Assembly (NCBI RefSeq): GCF_042477335.2
Contig: NC_091247.1
Location: forward strand, 7,958,501-8,022,500
Source: Ovis canadensis
Lineage: Eukaryota > Chordata > Mammalia > Artiodactyla > Bovidae
Reading direction: 5' to 3'
DNA length: 64,000 nt
Shown here: one piece after another, positions 1-17,680 of the stretch
Numbering within the stretch: the first letter of the stretch is position 1
Layout: each line of letters begins with the position of its first letter
Position numbers and translations under genes: made by a program
Notes under the pieces: model-generated
Told to the model about the DNA's origin: nothing
Seen by the model: the letters and a program-made list of their open reading frames with translations, nothing else
The model's database searches: none

Positions 1-237
1 AGGTATGAGTCTGGGCCCTGGAGGCTGCCCCGCCTTCGCTGCCCTCCCAAGCCCCTACCCCTCCTATCCCCAGGGCCGGCTGTGTGATCCCTTCCCTCTC
101 TGGGCCTCAGTCTCCCCATCTGAGCGACGGGAGTGCTGCCCCGAGTAAACGGCTGGCTGCCTTCAGCTTGAAGACGGGCGTCCCTGCGTAGAGCTGGTGT
201 GGGGCATGGGCGCTCCACCCTTTTCCTTCTCACTCAC

Positions 238-7191
<6,954 letters not shown>

Positions 7192-8415
7192 CTATCATCT
7201 CAGATGGTCAATGTGTAGTGAGTTCAGATGGAGTAGGGTAGCTGAGGACTGGGTCCCATCCCAGGACAGTCTGGAAGGGTCAGGCTAAAGGCCTGGACTT
7301 GAGGTAAGGAGCTGGGTTGCGGGTCAGGGGCTGGTTCTAGCCTCCCAGTCCCATCTCTGCCTAGGACTCTCTGAATGATCTTGGACAAGTCCCTTTCCCA
7401 CTTTAGTCCTTAGTCTTCCCCTCTGTGCAATGGGTGTAATGACCATTGGTCTCAGAGGACAGTCTACTCGCCTGACATCTAGGATCCCAACCAAAATGGC
7501 TTGGTATTGACTTAAGTGCCTCTGGCTCGACTTCCCACTCGAAGACCTAGGGAGTTTCTGTGGATGATGAGGCCAAGCCACAACACCCAGAGAGGCAGCT
7601 TCTTGGGAAAGGGCCTTGCTCAGTCCCTGCCCTTAGGCCTGGAAGCACCATGCCTCTGCTGGCCCACAGGGGGCGATGGAGAAAACAGGTAAGAGCCTGG
7701 AGGTGCCAGAGAGGTGATTGCCCAGAGGAGAAAAGTATTGAGAGAAAGAAGGCCTTGAAGGCACCCCCACAAACACACTCAGCAAGCCACTCTGATGACT
7801 CTTCGGGAACTGGGGCTTAAGGGAAGAGGAACAGCTGGCAGGGCTGAGATTAGGGCTCTCGGACTCTATTCCTAGCACTTTTCAGACTTGCTCAAGGGAC
7901 AGCCGACTGGGCTGTTTGCCTTCAGGCTCTCCTAATCCTGGGGAGGGGCTGAAGGTCAGGGCTATGAGGTAGCCTGAGATTCTCCAAGCCAGGATGAAGA
8001 CATGGTCCGGACCCTTAGACCATCTCCCCTCTCCGCCTCACGAAAAGCAAAAGCCAGGAGGAGGACTGCACCAGCGCCTCCAACTCCAATGCCAAAGGTC
8101 TCCAAGGTCCCCAGAACTGTGGTCTCCCAGAGTCCGTGAGGGCAGAAGGCGAGACCGTCCCGAAAGGCTGAGGGTTGTGTTCGAGGAAGGAACGGGATGC
8201 CCAGATCGGCCGGGGCCGCGATCCCAGGTCATTACGGATCGCACCGGCCCCTAAAAAGCCAGGGTAACAGAGCGCCCGGTAAGGAGACAGAGCAGTAGGG
8301 CGCGCCCCGTTTCCCCTTCCCCCCGCCCCCAGCCCAAGCCGGTACTGCCACCTCCCCCGGACCCGACCGGGCGCATTCTCTCGCCCGGAGACCCATTGTT
8401 CTGGCCTGTGCTCAC

Positions 8416-8650
8416 CTGGCGTCAGCCCCCGCCGCGGGGCACCCTGTCCAGATGCGGCCCGCCGGCTGTAGCAGAGTAGGGAACGCGGCGCGCATCGGCC
8501 GCTCCTGGGCGCGCGGAGCAGGTTCTCAGCAGCGCTTTGCCGGCTTTGCGCCTCGGCTGGCCCTGGCCACTCGGCCGGCTCCGCCCGCCGCCCGGCCCCG
8601 CCCGCCCGCGGCGCTCCTCCCCCGCCCGCCTCTCGCCATCCCAACCGGCT
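8416..8650 (-). other. SLC27A4: SLC27A4 5' non-coding exon 1 (approximate 5' end)
   Basis: A strong donor on the minus strand, CAG|GTGAGC, puts the exon's 3' border at 8416. It would join the acceptor at 7121-7120 that precedes the ATG exon. The upstream limit inside the CpG island is a guess. Confidence 0.6.
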
Positions 8651-8800
8651 ACGCCGGCCGGCGACACCTCCTCCGGCGCCTTGCCCACGGGCGAGCGAGC
8701 CGCAGAGCCGGCCGGTGCCCCGCAGCCTCTGAGCGCCCGGCTCCGCCGGACTCAGCCCGCCCCCTACGCGCGCGACGGCCTCGGGCGGGGCGCCCCGCCG

Positions 8801-8820
8801 CACGCTGGGGATTGTAGTTC
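8801..8820 (-). promoter_or_regulatory. ZNF143/STAF-type binding site
   Basis: The minus strand reads GAACTACAATCCCCAGCGTG, close to the known ZNF143 consensus ACTACAATTCCCAGCATGC. ZNF143 acts at both Pol II and Pol III promoters. The site lies between the SLC27A4 first exon and the tRNA gene. Binding is inferred from the motif alone. Confidence 0.75.
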
Positions 8821-9067
8821 GCGCGCCGCGCGCCCCCGCCAGGCCGGGAGGAGACAGGCGGGCTCTTCCTGGACCCCCACTGCCCACAACTCGTGGGCGC
8901 CCGGACGTGGGGGAGAGCACCCCTCCCCACCCCACCGCGCCACTGGCGGGGATTCCGGGGATCTGCGCCCAGACACTGACAAAGAGTTCGGCAAAGGCCC
9001 CTAGCAGGGCGCTACAAGGGCGGGTTTTCAGGCAGAGATAGGCCGGCGCGGGGGAGGATAGGCAACC

Positions 9068-9158
9068 GGCTCTGTGGCGCAATGGATAGCGCATTGGACT
9101 TCTAGCCGGCCTGGGTGTGGCTATTCAAAGGTTGTGGGTTCGAGTCCCACCAGAGTCG
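9068..9158 (+). tRNA. tRNA-Arg (anticodon TCT) with 18-nt intron
   Basis: A complete cloverleaf is visible. The acceptor arm GGCTCTG pairs with CAGAGTC (one G-U) and the discriminator is G. The D-arm is TGGCGCAATGGATA, the anticodon TCT is at 9101-9103 in loop CTTCTA, and the T-arm is GGGTTCGAGTCCC. An intron, about 9105-9122, sits one base 3' of the anticodon at the canonical 37/38 position. tRNA-Arg(TCT) genes of vertebrates commonly carry introns there, and human 9q34.11 has one beside SLC27A4. Internal A and B boxes are intact and a TTTT terminator follows at 9161. It decodes AGA codons. It should be functional. Confidence 0.97.
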
Positions 9159-9160
9159 AA

Positions 9161-9164
9161 TTTT
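9161..9164 (+). terminator. Pol III terminator of tRNA-Arg
   Basis: A run of four T begins two bases after the mature tRNA end, the minimal vertebrate Pol III termination signal. Confidence 0.85.
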
Positions 9165-9220
9165 GACGGCTCCTTTCTCACTTCCAGTGGGATATTTTGT
9201 GGCCTCCAGTGCCATAAGAA

Positions 9221-9492
9221 GGAAGGACTGATGCTGAAGCTGAAAAACTACAATACTTTGGCCACCTGATGCGAAGAAATGACTCATTTGAAAAGACCCT
9301 GATCCTGGGAAAGGTTGAAGGCGGGAGGAGAAGGGGACGCAGAGGATGAGATGGTTGGATGGCATCACCAACTCGATAGACATGAGTTTGAGTAAGGGAG
9401 GTGGTGATGGACAGGGAGGCCTGGCATGCTGCCGTCCATGGGGTCGCAAAGAGTCAGACACGACTGAGTGACTGAAGTTGACTGAACTGAGT
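9221..9492 (+). mobile_element. BovB LINE 3'-end fragment
   Basis: It starts at 'ggaaggactgatgctgaagc' and ends in the BovB tail 'gtcagacacgactgagtgac'. Strongly 5'-truncated. It sits about 60 bases downstream of the tRNA gene. Confidence 0.9.
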
Positions 9493-9871
9493 GCCATGAG
9501 GTTCACAACCCACCCCCCACGCTCCTGCAGACCTCAGGCTAGCCAGTGCTTCTGGGACGGCAATAAACTTGGCCCCTGGAGTGCTGCATAGGAACCCTTT
9601 GCTATCCTTGCTACCTTGAAAGCAACCTGGCATATTTGGTAGTAAGTACAAAGGGCACGGACCTGGAGACCTCTATAAATCTTTGGCCCCTGAAGAGTAT
9701 GACCACATTTGTCGTGGCACCTGCCCAGGCCTGGGCCCCCTGCCAACTTCCCCACCCTGTGTCACTCTGGACCTCTCAAAACTGGGCTCCTTGATAATGA
9801 AACATGTTGGGCATCCACAGTTGCCACTTGTTGTTAAATAGATCCCTTAATCCGGAGCGAGGTTCCAGAGG

Positions 9872-9996
9872 AAGGGGACACATGTATACCTATGGCTGAT
9901 TCATGTTGATGTTTGTCAGAAAGCAACACAGTACTGTAAAGCAATTATCCTTCAATTTAAAATAACTAAAGTTTTTTTTTTTTACTTAAAAAAGAT
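9872..9996 (+). repeat. L1 3'-end fragment with A/T-rich tail
   Basis: It matches the bovine L1 3' end: 'ggggacacatgtatacctat', 'ggctgattcatgttgatgt', 'agtactgtaaagcaattat', then an A-rich tail broken by a T run. Confidence 0.75.
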
Positions 9997-10092
9997 AAAT
10001 CCCTCCTCAATCCCTTAATTCAGTCCAAGTCCTTAAAAGTGAGGAGGGACAATTTTCAGAGCCTGTTTATAGAAACAAAAAATGACAATTGG

Positions 10093-10255
10093 GGGGACTT
10101 CCTGGTAGGTTAGTGGCTAAGACTCCAAGCTCCTGATGCAGAGGGCCTGAGTTCGATTACTTGTCAGGGAACTAAAACCTGCATGCTAAAAGATCTCGCA
10201 TGTTGCAAGGAAGATCCTGCATGCTGCAACTAAGACCTAGCATAGCCAAGTTTTA
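10093..10255 (+). repeat. CHR-type tRNA-Glu SINE
   Basis: A tRNA-derived head (gggacttcctggtaggttag, with B-box-like 'gagttcgattactt') is followed by the 'gcatgctgcaactaagac' body and a T/A-rich tail. This is a cetartiodactyl SINE, not a tRNA gene. Confidence 0.8.
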
Positions 10256-10384
10256 TTTTTATTTTTATTTTATGAAATTTTGGTCTGATAAATACTTGGA
10301 TCTATTTCTTTCAGAGCACAGAGTGCATCCTTTTGGGGGACCAAGGTATATAAAAGCACCACTTCCCCCTTGGGTATGACATTC

Positions 10385-10705
10385 AGGAGGCAGTGTGGTG
10401 CAGTGGTTATGGGCCTAGGCTTTGGCATCCAACAGACCTGGGTCAGCTTCTCAGCTGAATGTTCAAAGTTTTATTTTCTTATATGTAAAAATCAAGACAT
10501 GCTAATAGTGTTCACCTCAGAAGGTTGGTTTGGAGTGTCATGGGGGACATCTGAATTAGTTGACATTGTTATTATTGTAACCTACAGGCTTGTTGACCAC
10601 AAAGCACATACAAAACCTGGACCTGAAGATTACCTCTAATTGTATCCACAGGTCTTAGCGAATAACAGAAGCTCAAATACATGCTTCTTGGATGACTGAC
10701 ACGGA
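10385..10705 (+). repeat. MIR SINE
   Basis: It has the MIR start 'cagtgtggtgcagtggttat', 'cagacctgggtcagcttctc', and the diverged 3' end 'gaataacagaagctcaaata'. Confidence 0.65.
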
Positions 10706-11486
10706 GGGTGAATTGGAGGCCCTGACCCAGGGGCACCAGTGGTAAAGAACCAGCTTCCCAGCGCAGGTAGACGGAAAGACAAGGTTGTTCCTCACTACGT
10801 GCTCACTGTACTTCAGCTGACACCCACCACACACACGTTACTGTGACTTAGCTCCTTTGCTTTCTGGTCAGACACACCTGAGTTGCCCTCCGGACCAGCT
10901 ATTCCGCACGTGGTGAGGTGGTGAGGGATAACCTATTCAGAGAAGAAATAATCTCCGCCTACCCACCTCGGTGTGTCCAGCGAGGCTATAAGCTGCTTTG
11001 GGGCAGACTGTCTTGTTCCTCTAGGTCCCCTGGCATCGCCTCCCTCAGGCCAGGTACGCCTCTGGCTTTACCAATGTGTCCAGGGTGGAGGAGAGCAGGG
11101 CTGTTGGTCACCACCACCACCTCTTCCTCCAAATTCTCACTCGCCCACTTTGCATAGGACCTCGGGGGTTGATGTGGCAGTGATCATGTTTACACCTGTG
11201 GATCTGGGTGTGGATAAGGTTGTGGATCAGTCTTCTCTCCCCGCGGAGCCTCCCGTGTGTCCTCGTCAGTAGGGTGGCTCTAGAGTCATCACGGTCTCTG
11301 CCTTTTTCCTGCCTCGGGCTGAGTGTGGATCCAGTGAGATGATGCACTCCAAACTCTCAGCACAGGCCTGGCATGTCCAAGGCCCTCAGCTGCCGCCGCT
11401 TCTCAATTCCACGAGGCTGGGGTGTGGCTGTCTCAGTGACTAGGGAGCCCTGGTGTTAGGGGAGTGTAATTTCCTCGGTTTTGTCT

Positions 11487-11879
11487 TGTCACAACAAAAA
11501 TTTGAAGCGACGGACATTAAAGCCCTTGGCGCGTCACAGCTCTCGGACAGTGTTACACGCAGTTTTATTTAGAAAGTGAAAATATATCCTTGAGGCATGA
11601 GGGCATGCTGACCCAAAAGACCCAAGGAGAAGAGAGAGAGAAAGCGCGCGGCAGAGAGACCCTCGGCCCTTTGGCTCCTCTTTTTGTATGTTTTCCCCTC
11701 CCCCTGGGCCTGCCCTATGTAACTTGGGCTAGCCAGAAGTGCTGTTTATTCCACCTGAGGTCCTCACCCTGGTCCTCAGACCTTCCTTTGTTCAATTGTC
11801 GTGGGCTTTTCCCTTTCTTGTCTTTTAGCCACCGTCATTCTGGACTCCTTTTTCCTATTCTAACTACCTAACGCTGGCA
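11487..11879 (-). mobile_element. Probable solitary LTR of an endogenous retrovirus (fossil)
   Basis: Read on the minus strand, this 0.4-kb block looks like an LTR: TG...CA ends and an AATAAA polyadenylation signal followed by a GT-rich region. It resembles a bovine BTLTR-type LTR from memory. I see no internal gag, pol or env region and no partner LTR, so it appears solitary. Family and exact ends are uncertain. Modest divergence suggests a ruminant-age insertion. Confidence 0.5.
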
Positions 11880-12041
11880 TTCGGCAAACACTTAGAAGGC
11901 CTTGATGACATGACTGAAGACTAGTGGGATTGAACACCAGGCTATATGAGGAGAAGAGGGCCGCGTAGTAGGAAAAGTAACTGGAAAAACCCTGGTGTGC
12001 TAGGCTGAGGTGGTTATACTGGGACAGTGAAGAGCCACTGA

Positions 12042-12237
12042 AGGTTTTTATTTTTTTTAATATTTATGTATCTCTTTAGGCTGTGCCAGGACTTAGTGGC
12101 AACACACAGGATCTTTAGTTGCGGCGTGCGATCACTTAGTTGCAGCATGTGGGATTTCGTTCCCTGACTGGGGATCGAACCCAGGTCCCCTGCATTGGGA
12201 GCACAGAGTCTTAGCCAATGGACCACCAGGGACGTTC
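12042..12237 (-). repeat. CHR/Bov-type tRNA-derived SINE
   Basis: Antisense SINE: a T/A-rich tail at the left, 'ctgactggggatcgaaccca' (antisense B box), and the antisense head 'ccaatggaccaccaggga' at the right. Confidence 0.85.
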
Positions 12238-12419
12238 TGGGGGGTTCTTAAGGGCAAGACTGTGGTTTGCAAGACCTGCTGAACTGAGGCTGATCTCACA
12301 GCAGGCTCCTTTTCACTGATGTGACCCACCCCCCCATCTGCCCTGCGTTGGGGAACTAACATCAGCACTTAAATCTCCAGACTTAACAGAGATGGACATC
12401 AGAACTCAGGTGAAGGAAT

Positions 12420-15400
12420 TAAACCTCCCCTCGGGGCTGGAGTCCGAGGTCAGGAGCGGTGGCTGAGAGGAGCAACCCCAAGTCCAAGGAGCGGTGGCTG
12501 TGTGGGCGCAGGAGGGCCTAGAGGAGCTACTCCATGTTCAAGGTCAGGAGGGGCGCAGTGAGGAGATACCCCTCGTCCAAGGTAAGAGAAACCCAAGTAA
12601 GTTGCCAGAGGGCATCAGAGGGCAGACACACTGAAACCATACTCACAAGAAACTAGTCAATCTGATCAGACGGACCACAGCCTTGTCTAACTCACTGAAA
12701 CTAAGCTATGCCATGTGGGGCCACCCAAGACAGGCGGGTCATGGTGGAGAGGTCTGACAGAATGTGGTCCACTGGAGAAGGGAATGGCAAACCACTTCAG
12801 TATTCTTGCCTTGAGAACCCCATGAACAGTATGAAAAGGCAAAATGATAGGATACTGAAAGAGGAACTCCCCAGGTTGATAGGTACCCAATATGCTACTG
12901 GAGATCAGTGGAGAAATAACTCCAGAAAGAATGAAGGGATGGAGCCAAAGCAAAAACAATACCTAGCTGTGGATGTGACTGGTGACAGAAGCAAGGTCCA
13001 ATGTTCTAAAGAGCAATATTGCATAGGAACCTGGAATGTTAGGTCCATGAATCAAGGCAAATTGGAAGTGGTCAAACAGGAGGTGACAAGAGTGAACATC
13101 GACATTCTAGGAATCAGCAAACTGAAATGGACAGGAATGGGGGAATTTAACTCAGATGACCATTATATCTACTACCACGGGCAGGAATCCCTTAGAAGAA
13201 ATAGAGTAGCCATCATGGTCAACAAAAGAGTCCAAAATGCAGTACTTGGATGCAATCTCAAAAACGACAGAATGATCTCTGTTCGTTTCCAAGGCAAACC
13301 ATTCAATATCACAGTAATCCAAGTCTATGCCCCAACCAGTGACGCTGAAGAAGCTGAAGTTGAACAGTTCTAGAAGGCCTACAAGACCTTTTAGAACTAA
13401 CACCCAAAAAAGATGTCCTTTTCATTATAGGGGACTGGAATGCAAAAGTAGGAAGTCAAGAAACACCTGGAGCAACAGGCAAATTTGGCCTTGGAATGTG
13501 GAATGAAGCAGGGCAAAGACTAATAGAGTTTTGCCAAGAGAACGCACTGGTCATAGCAAACACCCTTTTCCAACAACACAAGAGAAGACTCTACACATGG
13601 ACATCACCAGATGGTCAACACCAAAATCAGACTGATTATATTCTTTGCAGCCAAAGATGGAGAAGCTCTATACAGTCAACAAAAACAAGACTGGGAGCTG
13701 ATTGTGGCTCAGATTATAAACTATTTATTGCCAAATTCAGACTTAAATTGTAGAAAGTAGGGAAAACCACGAGACCATTCAGGTATGACCTAAATCAAAT
13801 CCCTTATGATTATACAGTGGAAGTGAGAAATAAATTTAAGGGCCTAGATCTGATAGGTAGAGTGCCTGATGAACTATGGACAGAGGTTCATGACATTGTA
13901 CAGGAGACAAGGATCAAGACCATCCCCATGGAAAAGAAATGCAAAAAAGCAAAATGGCTGTCTGGGGAGGCCTTACAAATAGCTGTGAAAAAAAGAGAAG
14001 TGAAAAGCAAAGGAGAAAAGGAAAGATATAAGCATCTGAATGCAGAGTTCCAAAGAATAGCAAGGAGATCAGTGCAAAGAAATAGAGGAAAACAACAGAA
14101 TGGGAAAGACTAGAGATCTCTTCAAGAAAATTAGAGATACCAAGGGAACATTTCATGCAAAGATGGGCTCAATAAAGGACAGAAATGGTATGGACCTAAC
14201 AGAAGCAGAAGATATTAAGAAGAGGTGGCAAGAATACACAGAACTGTACAAAAAAGATCTTCATGACCAAGATAATCACGATGGTGTGATCACTCACCTA
14301 GAGCCAGACATCCTGGAATGTGAAGTCAAGTGGGCCTTAGAAAGCATCACTATGAACAAAGCTAGTGGAGGTGATGGAATTCCAGTTGAGCTCTTTCAAA
14401 TCCTAAAAGATGATGCTCTGAAAGTGCTACACTCAATATGCCAGCAAATTTGGAAAACTCAGCAGTGGCCACAGGACTGGAAAAGGTCAGTTTTCATTCC
14501 AATCCCAAAGAAAGGCAATACCAAAGAATGCTCAAACTACTGCACAATTGCACTCATCTCATATGCTAGTAAGTAATGCTCAAAATTCTCCAAGCCAGGC
14601 TTCAGCAATATGTGAACCGTGAACTTCCTGATGTTCAAGCTGATTTTAGAAAAGGCAGAGGAACCAGAGATCAAATTGCCAACATCCTCTGAATCATCAA
14701 AAAAGCAAAAGAGTTCCCAAAAAACATCTATTTCTGCCTTATTTACTATGCCAAAGCCTTTGACTGTGTGGATCACAATAAACTGTGAAAAACTGTGCTT
14801 CTTGAGAAACCTATATGCAGGTCAGGAAGCAACGGTTAGAACTGGACATGGAACAACAGACTGGTTCCAAATAGGGAAAGGAGTATGTCAAGGCTGTATA
14901 TTGTCACCCTGCTTATTTAACCTATATGCAGAGTACATGGAGAAGGCAATGGCACCCCACTCCAGTATTCTTGCCTGGAAAATCCCATGGATGGAGGAGC
15001 CTGGTAGGCTGCAGTCCATGGGGTCGCTAGGAGTCGGACACGATTGAGCGACTTCACTTTCACTTTTCACTTTCTTGCACTGGAGAAGGAAATGGCAATC
15101 CACTCCAGTGTTCTTGCCTGGAGGATCCCAGGGACGGGGGAGCCTGGTGGGCTGCCATCTCTGGGGTTGCACAGAGTCGGACACGGCTGAGGCGACTTAG
15201 CAGCAGCAGCAGCAGCAGCAGCAGAGTACGTCATGAGAAATGCTGGACTGGAAGAAACACAAGCTGGAATCAAGATTGCTGGGAGAAATACCAATAACCT
15301 CAGATATGCAGACGACACCACCCTTATGGCAGAAAGTGAAGAGGAACTAAAAAGCCTCTTGATGAAAGTGAAAGAGGAGAGTGAAAAAGTTGGCTTAAAG

Positions 15401-16088
15401 CTCAACATTCAGAAAACGAAGATCATGGCATCTGGTCCCATTACTTCATGGCAAATAGATGGGGAAACAGTGGAAACAGTGGCTGACTTTATTTTTCTGG
15501 GCTCCAAAATCACCGCAGATGGTGATTGCAGCCATGAAATTAAAAGACGCTTACTCCTTGGAAGGAAGGTTATGACCAACCTAGAGAGCATATTAAAAAG
15601 CAGAGACATTACTTTGCCAACAAAGGTCCATCTAGACAAGGCTATGGTTTTTCCAGTGGTCATGTATGGATGTGAGAGTTGGACTGTGAAAAAAGCTGAG
15701 CACCAAAGAATTGATGCTTTTGAAGTGTGGTGTTGGAGAAGACTCTTGAGAGTCCCTTGGACTGCAAGGAGATCCAACCAGTCCATTCTAAGGGAGATCA
15801 GTCCTGGCTGTTCATTGGAAGGACTGATGCTAAAGCTGAAACTCCAGTACTTTGGCCACCTCATGCGAAGAGTTGACTCATTGGAAAAGACTCTGATGCT
15901 GGGAGCGATTGGGGGCAGGAGGAGAAGGGGACGACAGGATGAGATGGCTGGATGGCATCACTGACTCAATGGACAGGAGTTTGAGTGAACTCTGGGAGTT
16001 GGTGATGGACAGGGAGGCCTGGCGTGCTGCGATTCATGGCATCACAAAAAGTCGGACAAGACTGAGCGACTGAAGTGAACTGAACGGA
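12420..16088 (+). mobile_element. Near full-length BovB (RTE-type) LINE
   Basis: About 3.4 kb of BovB after removing a nested SINE. A 5' UTR (12420-12700) is followed by the apurinic-type endonuclease region: GTWNVRSMNQGKLE near 13029, DILGISKLKWTG, and VYAPTSDAEE near 13322. A reverse transcriptase region follows, with the catalytic YADD at 15305-15316, then the C-terminal ARRSNQSILREISPG region and the tail 'cggacaagactgagcgactg'. The frame is broken in several places: a stop after the first endonuclease block at 13371, small indels between the RT segments, and a short deletion near 14787. The copy is therefore not autonomous. It lies in the intergenic region between tRNA-Arg and COQ4. Host exon interpretations of its open frames are rejected. 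Confidence 0.95.
14938..15220 (+). repeat. Bov-tA/Bov-A2-type SINE nested in BovB, with (CAG)n tail
   Basis: Two Bov-A modules in tandem ('ccactccagtattcttgcct' and 'ccactccagtgttcttgcct'), ending in a CAG-repeat tail. The element splits the BovB reverse transcriptase. GCAGAGTAC is duplicated on both sides (14929-14937 and 15221-15229). Confidence 0.9.
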
Positions 16089-16299
16089 ACTGGGGGCTGG
16101 AGTGGTTTGGCCTCTGCACAGCAGAGGTGCTTACTCCATAGATGTTCAGCTGTATTTGGCATTAGGACCTTGGAGCTGTGTTAAGTCCTCCTACTCGGAG
16201 TGTGTGCAAAATACCTGTGGCTGGACTTTGGACACAGTGACTTCAGAGGAGGCCTCGAAGGGCCTTCATGGAAAATAACAGCTTCCACATGTGAAATTC

Positions 16300-16470
16300 T
16301 TACTCTGTGCTAAAGCATTACACTTGCACAATGGTTCTATTGTGGGATAGGTCTGTATTCTCCCCATTTTACATATGAGAAAAACAGAGGCTCAAAGGGT
16401 GATGTGATTTCTACAAGGGTACAGGGCTGGTTGGTGCCAGGGCCAGATCTGTCTTAAGAGTCTGTGCCCC
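16300..16470 (-). repeat. MIR-like SINE
   Basis: It contains 'ccattttacatatgagaaaa' and 'cagaggctcaaagggtgatg', the antisense MIR core. Borders are weak. Confidence 0.45.
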
Positions 16471-16577
16471 CCAAACACAGATGGAGGGAAAGGGAGCTTC
16501 CCCTTGGCTATTGGGAGAGGACGCAGGGCCTGCACATCCCAGGGCAGGTTCCATCACACCCCAGCCGTGTGACCCTA

Positions 16578-16764
16578 ATGCTCAGTCACGTGTAGATCTG
16601 TAGCCTGCCAGGCTCCTATGTCCATGGGATTTTTCCAGGCAAGAATAGTGGAGTAGGTTGCCGTTTCTTCTTCCAGATCTTCCCAACACAGGGAGCAAAC
16701 TCAGGTTTCTTAAGTCTCTTGCATTGGCAAGTGGATTCTTTACCACTGAGCCACCTAGGAAGCT
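16578..16764 (-). repeat. Bov-A2/Bov-tA SINE
   Basis: An antisense element from 'gctcagtcacgtgtagatct' through 'aggcaagaatagtggagtag' to 'accactgagccacctaggaa'. Internally deleted near its left end. Confidence 0.85.
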
Positions 16765-16783
16765 TCAAATTTGAGTAAAACAT

Positions 16784-17672
16784 ATATGTCTGCTTCATTT
16801 ACTATGTAAAAAGCCTTTGACTGTGTGGATCACAGCAAATTGTGGAAAATTCTTAAAGAGATGAGAATACCAGACTACCTTACATGTCTCTTGATAAACC
16901 TGTATTCTGGTCAAGAAGCAACAGTTAGAACCTTACATGGAACAATAGACTGGTTCAAAATTGGGAAAGGAGTACAAGGCTGTATATTGTCCTCCTGTTT
17001 ATTTAACTTATATGCAGAGTACATCATTCAAAATGCCAGGCTGGATGAATCACAAGCTGGAATCAAGATTGCCAGGAAAAATATAAACAACCTCAAATAT
17101 GCAGATAACACCATCCTTATGGCAGAAAGAGAAGAGGAACTAAAGAGTCTCTTGATGAAGGTGAAAGGGGTGAGTGAAAAACCTGGCTTAAAACTCAACA
17201 ACACTTTGCCAACAGAAGTCCTTATAGTCAAAACTATGGTTTTTCCGGTAGTCATGTATGGATGTGAGAGTTGGACCATAAAGAAGGCTGAGTGCCAAAG
17301 AGCAGATGCTTTTGAATCATGGTGCTGGCAAAGACTGTTGAGAGTCCCTTGGACAGCAAGGAGATCAAACCAGTCAATCCTAAGGGAAATCAACCCTGAA
17401 TACTCATTGGAAGGACTGGTGCTAAAGCTGAAGCTCCAGTACTTAGGCCGCCTGATATAAAGAGCTGACTCATTAGAAAAAGACCCTGATGCTCAGAAAG
17501 ACTAATGGCAAAAGGAGAAGGGGGGAGCGGAGGATGAAATGGTTAGATAGCATGACTGACTCAATAGACATGAATTTGAGCAAACTCTGGGAGACAGTGA
17601 AGGACAGGGAAGCCTGGCGTGCTGCAGTCCATGGATTCCCAAAGTGTTGGACACAACTTAGCGACTGAACAA
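16784..17672 (+). mobile_element. BovB LINE, truncated copy
   Basis: A reverse transcriptase segment ([40 protein letters not shown]) joined to the C-terminal ARRSNQSILREINPE region. About 170 bases between the two are missing, near 17205. A YAD-type catalytic motif is changed to YADN. It ends in the BovB tail. Confidence 0.9.
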
Positions 17673-17680
17673 CAAGAGGT

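Larger units (their letters stand above)
8230..9060. promoter_or_regulatory. CpG-island promoter of SLC27A4 (divergent with tRNA-Arg)
   Basis: Very GC- and CpG-rich sequence (for example 8575-8880) surrounds the SLC27A4 first exon. GC boxes (ggcggg/cccgcc) recur on both strands. The island ends about 10 bases before the tRNA gene at 9068, so it serves as a divergent Pol II/Pol III control region. The start site itself cannot be fixed from sequence. Confidence 0.8.

Noticed and set aside
1-237. Possible further SLC27A4 exon at the left edge
   Set aside because: No frame there matches the next part of FATP4 and no acceptor/donor pair fits. It looks like intron with a MIR-like trace.
8015-9094. 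A 359-codon open frame on the minus strand through the CpG island
   Set aside because: The region is GC-rich first exon and promoter. The frame has no recognisable domain, is low in complexity (Gly/Arg/Ala), and overlaps a mapped splice donor.
15201-15223. CAG repeat as a disease-type expansion or coding poly-Gln
   Set aside because: It is the tail of a SINE inside a LINE in intergenic DNA, only about eight units.
12708-15964. Several long open frames that look like novel enzymes (endonuclease- and RT-like)
   Set aside because: They are pieces of a BovB LINE and match the other BovB copies in the window.
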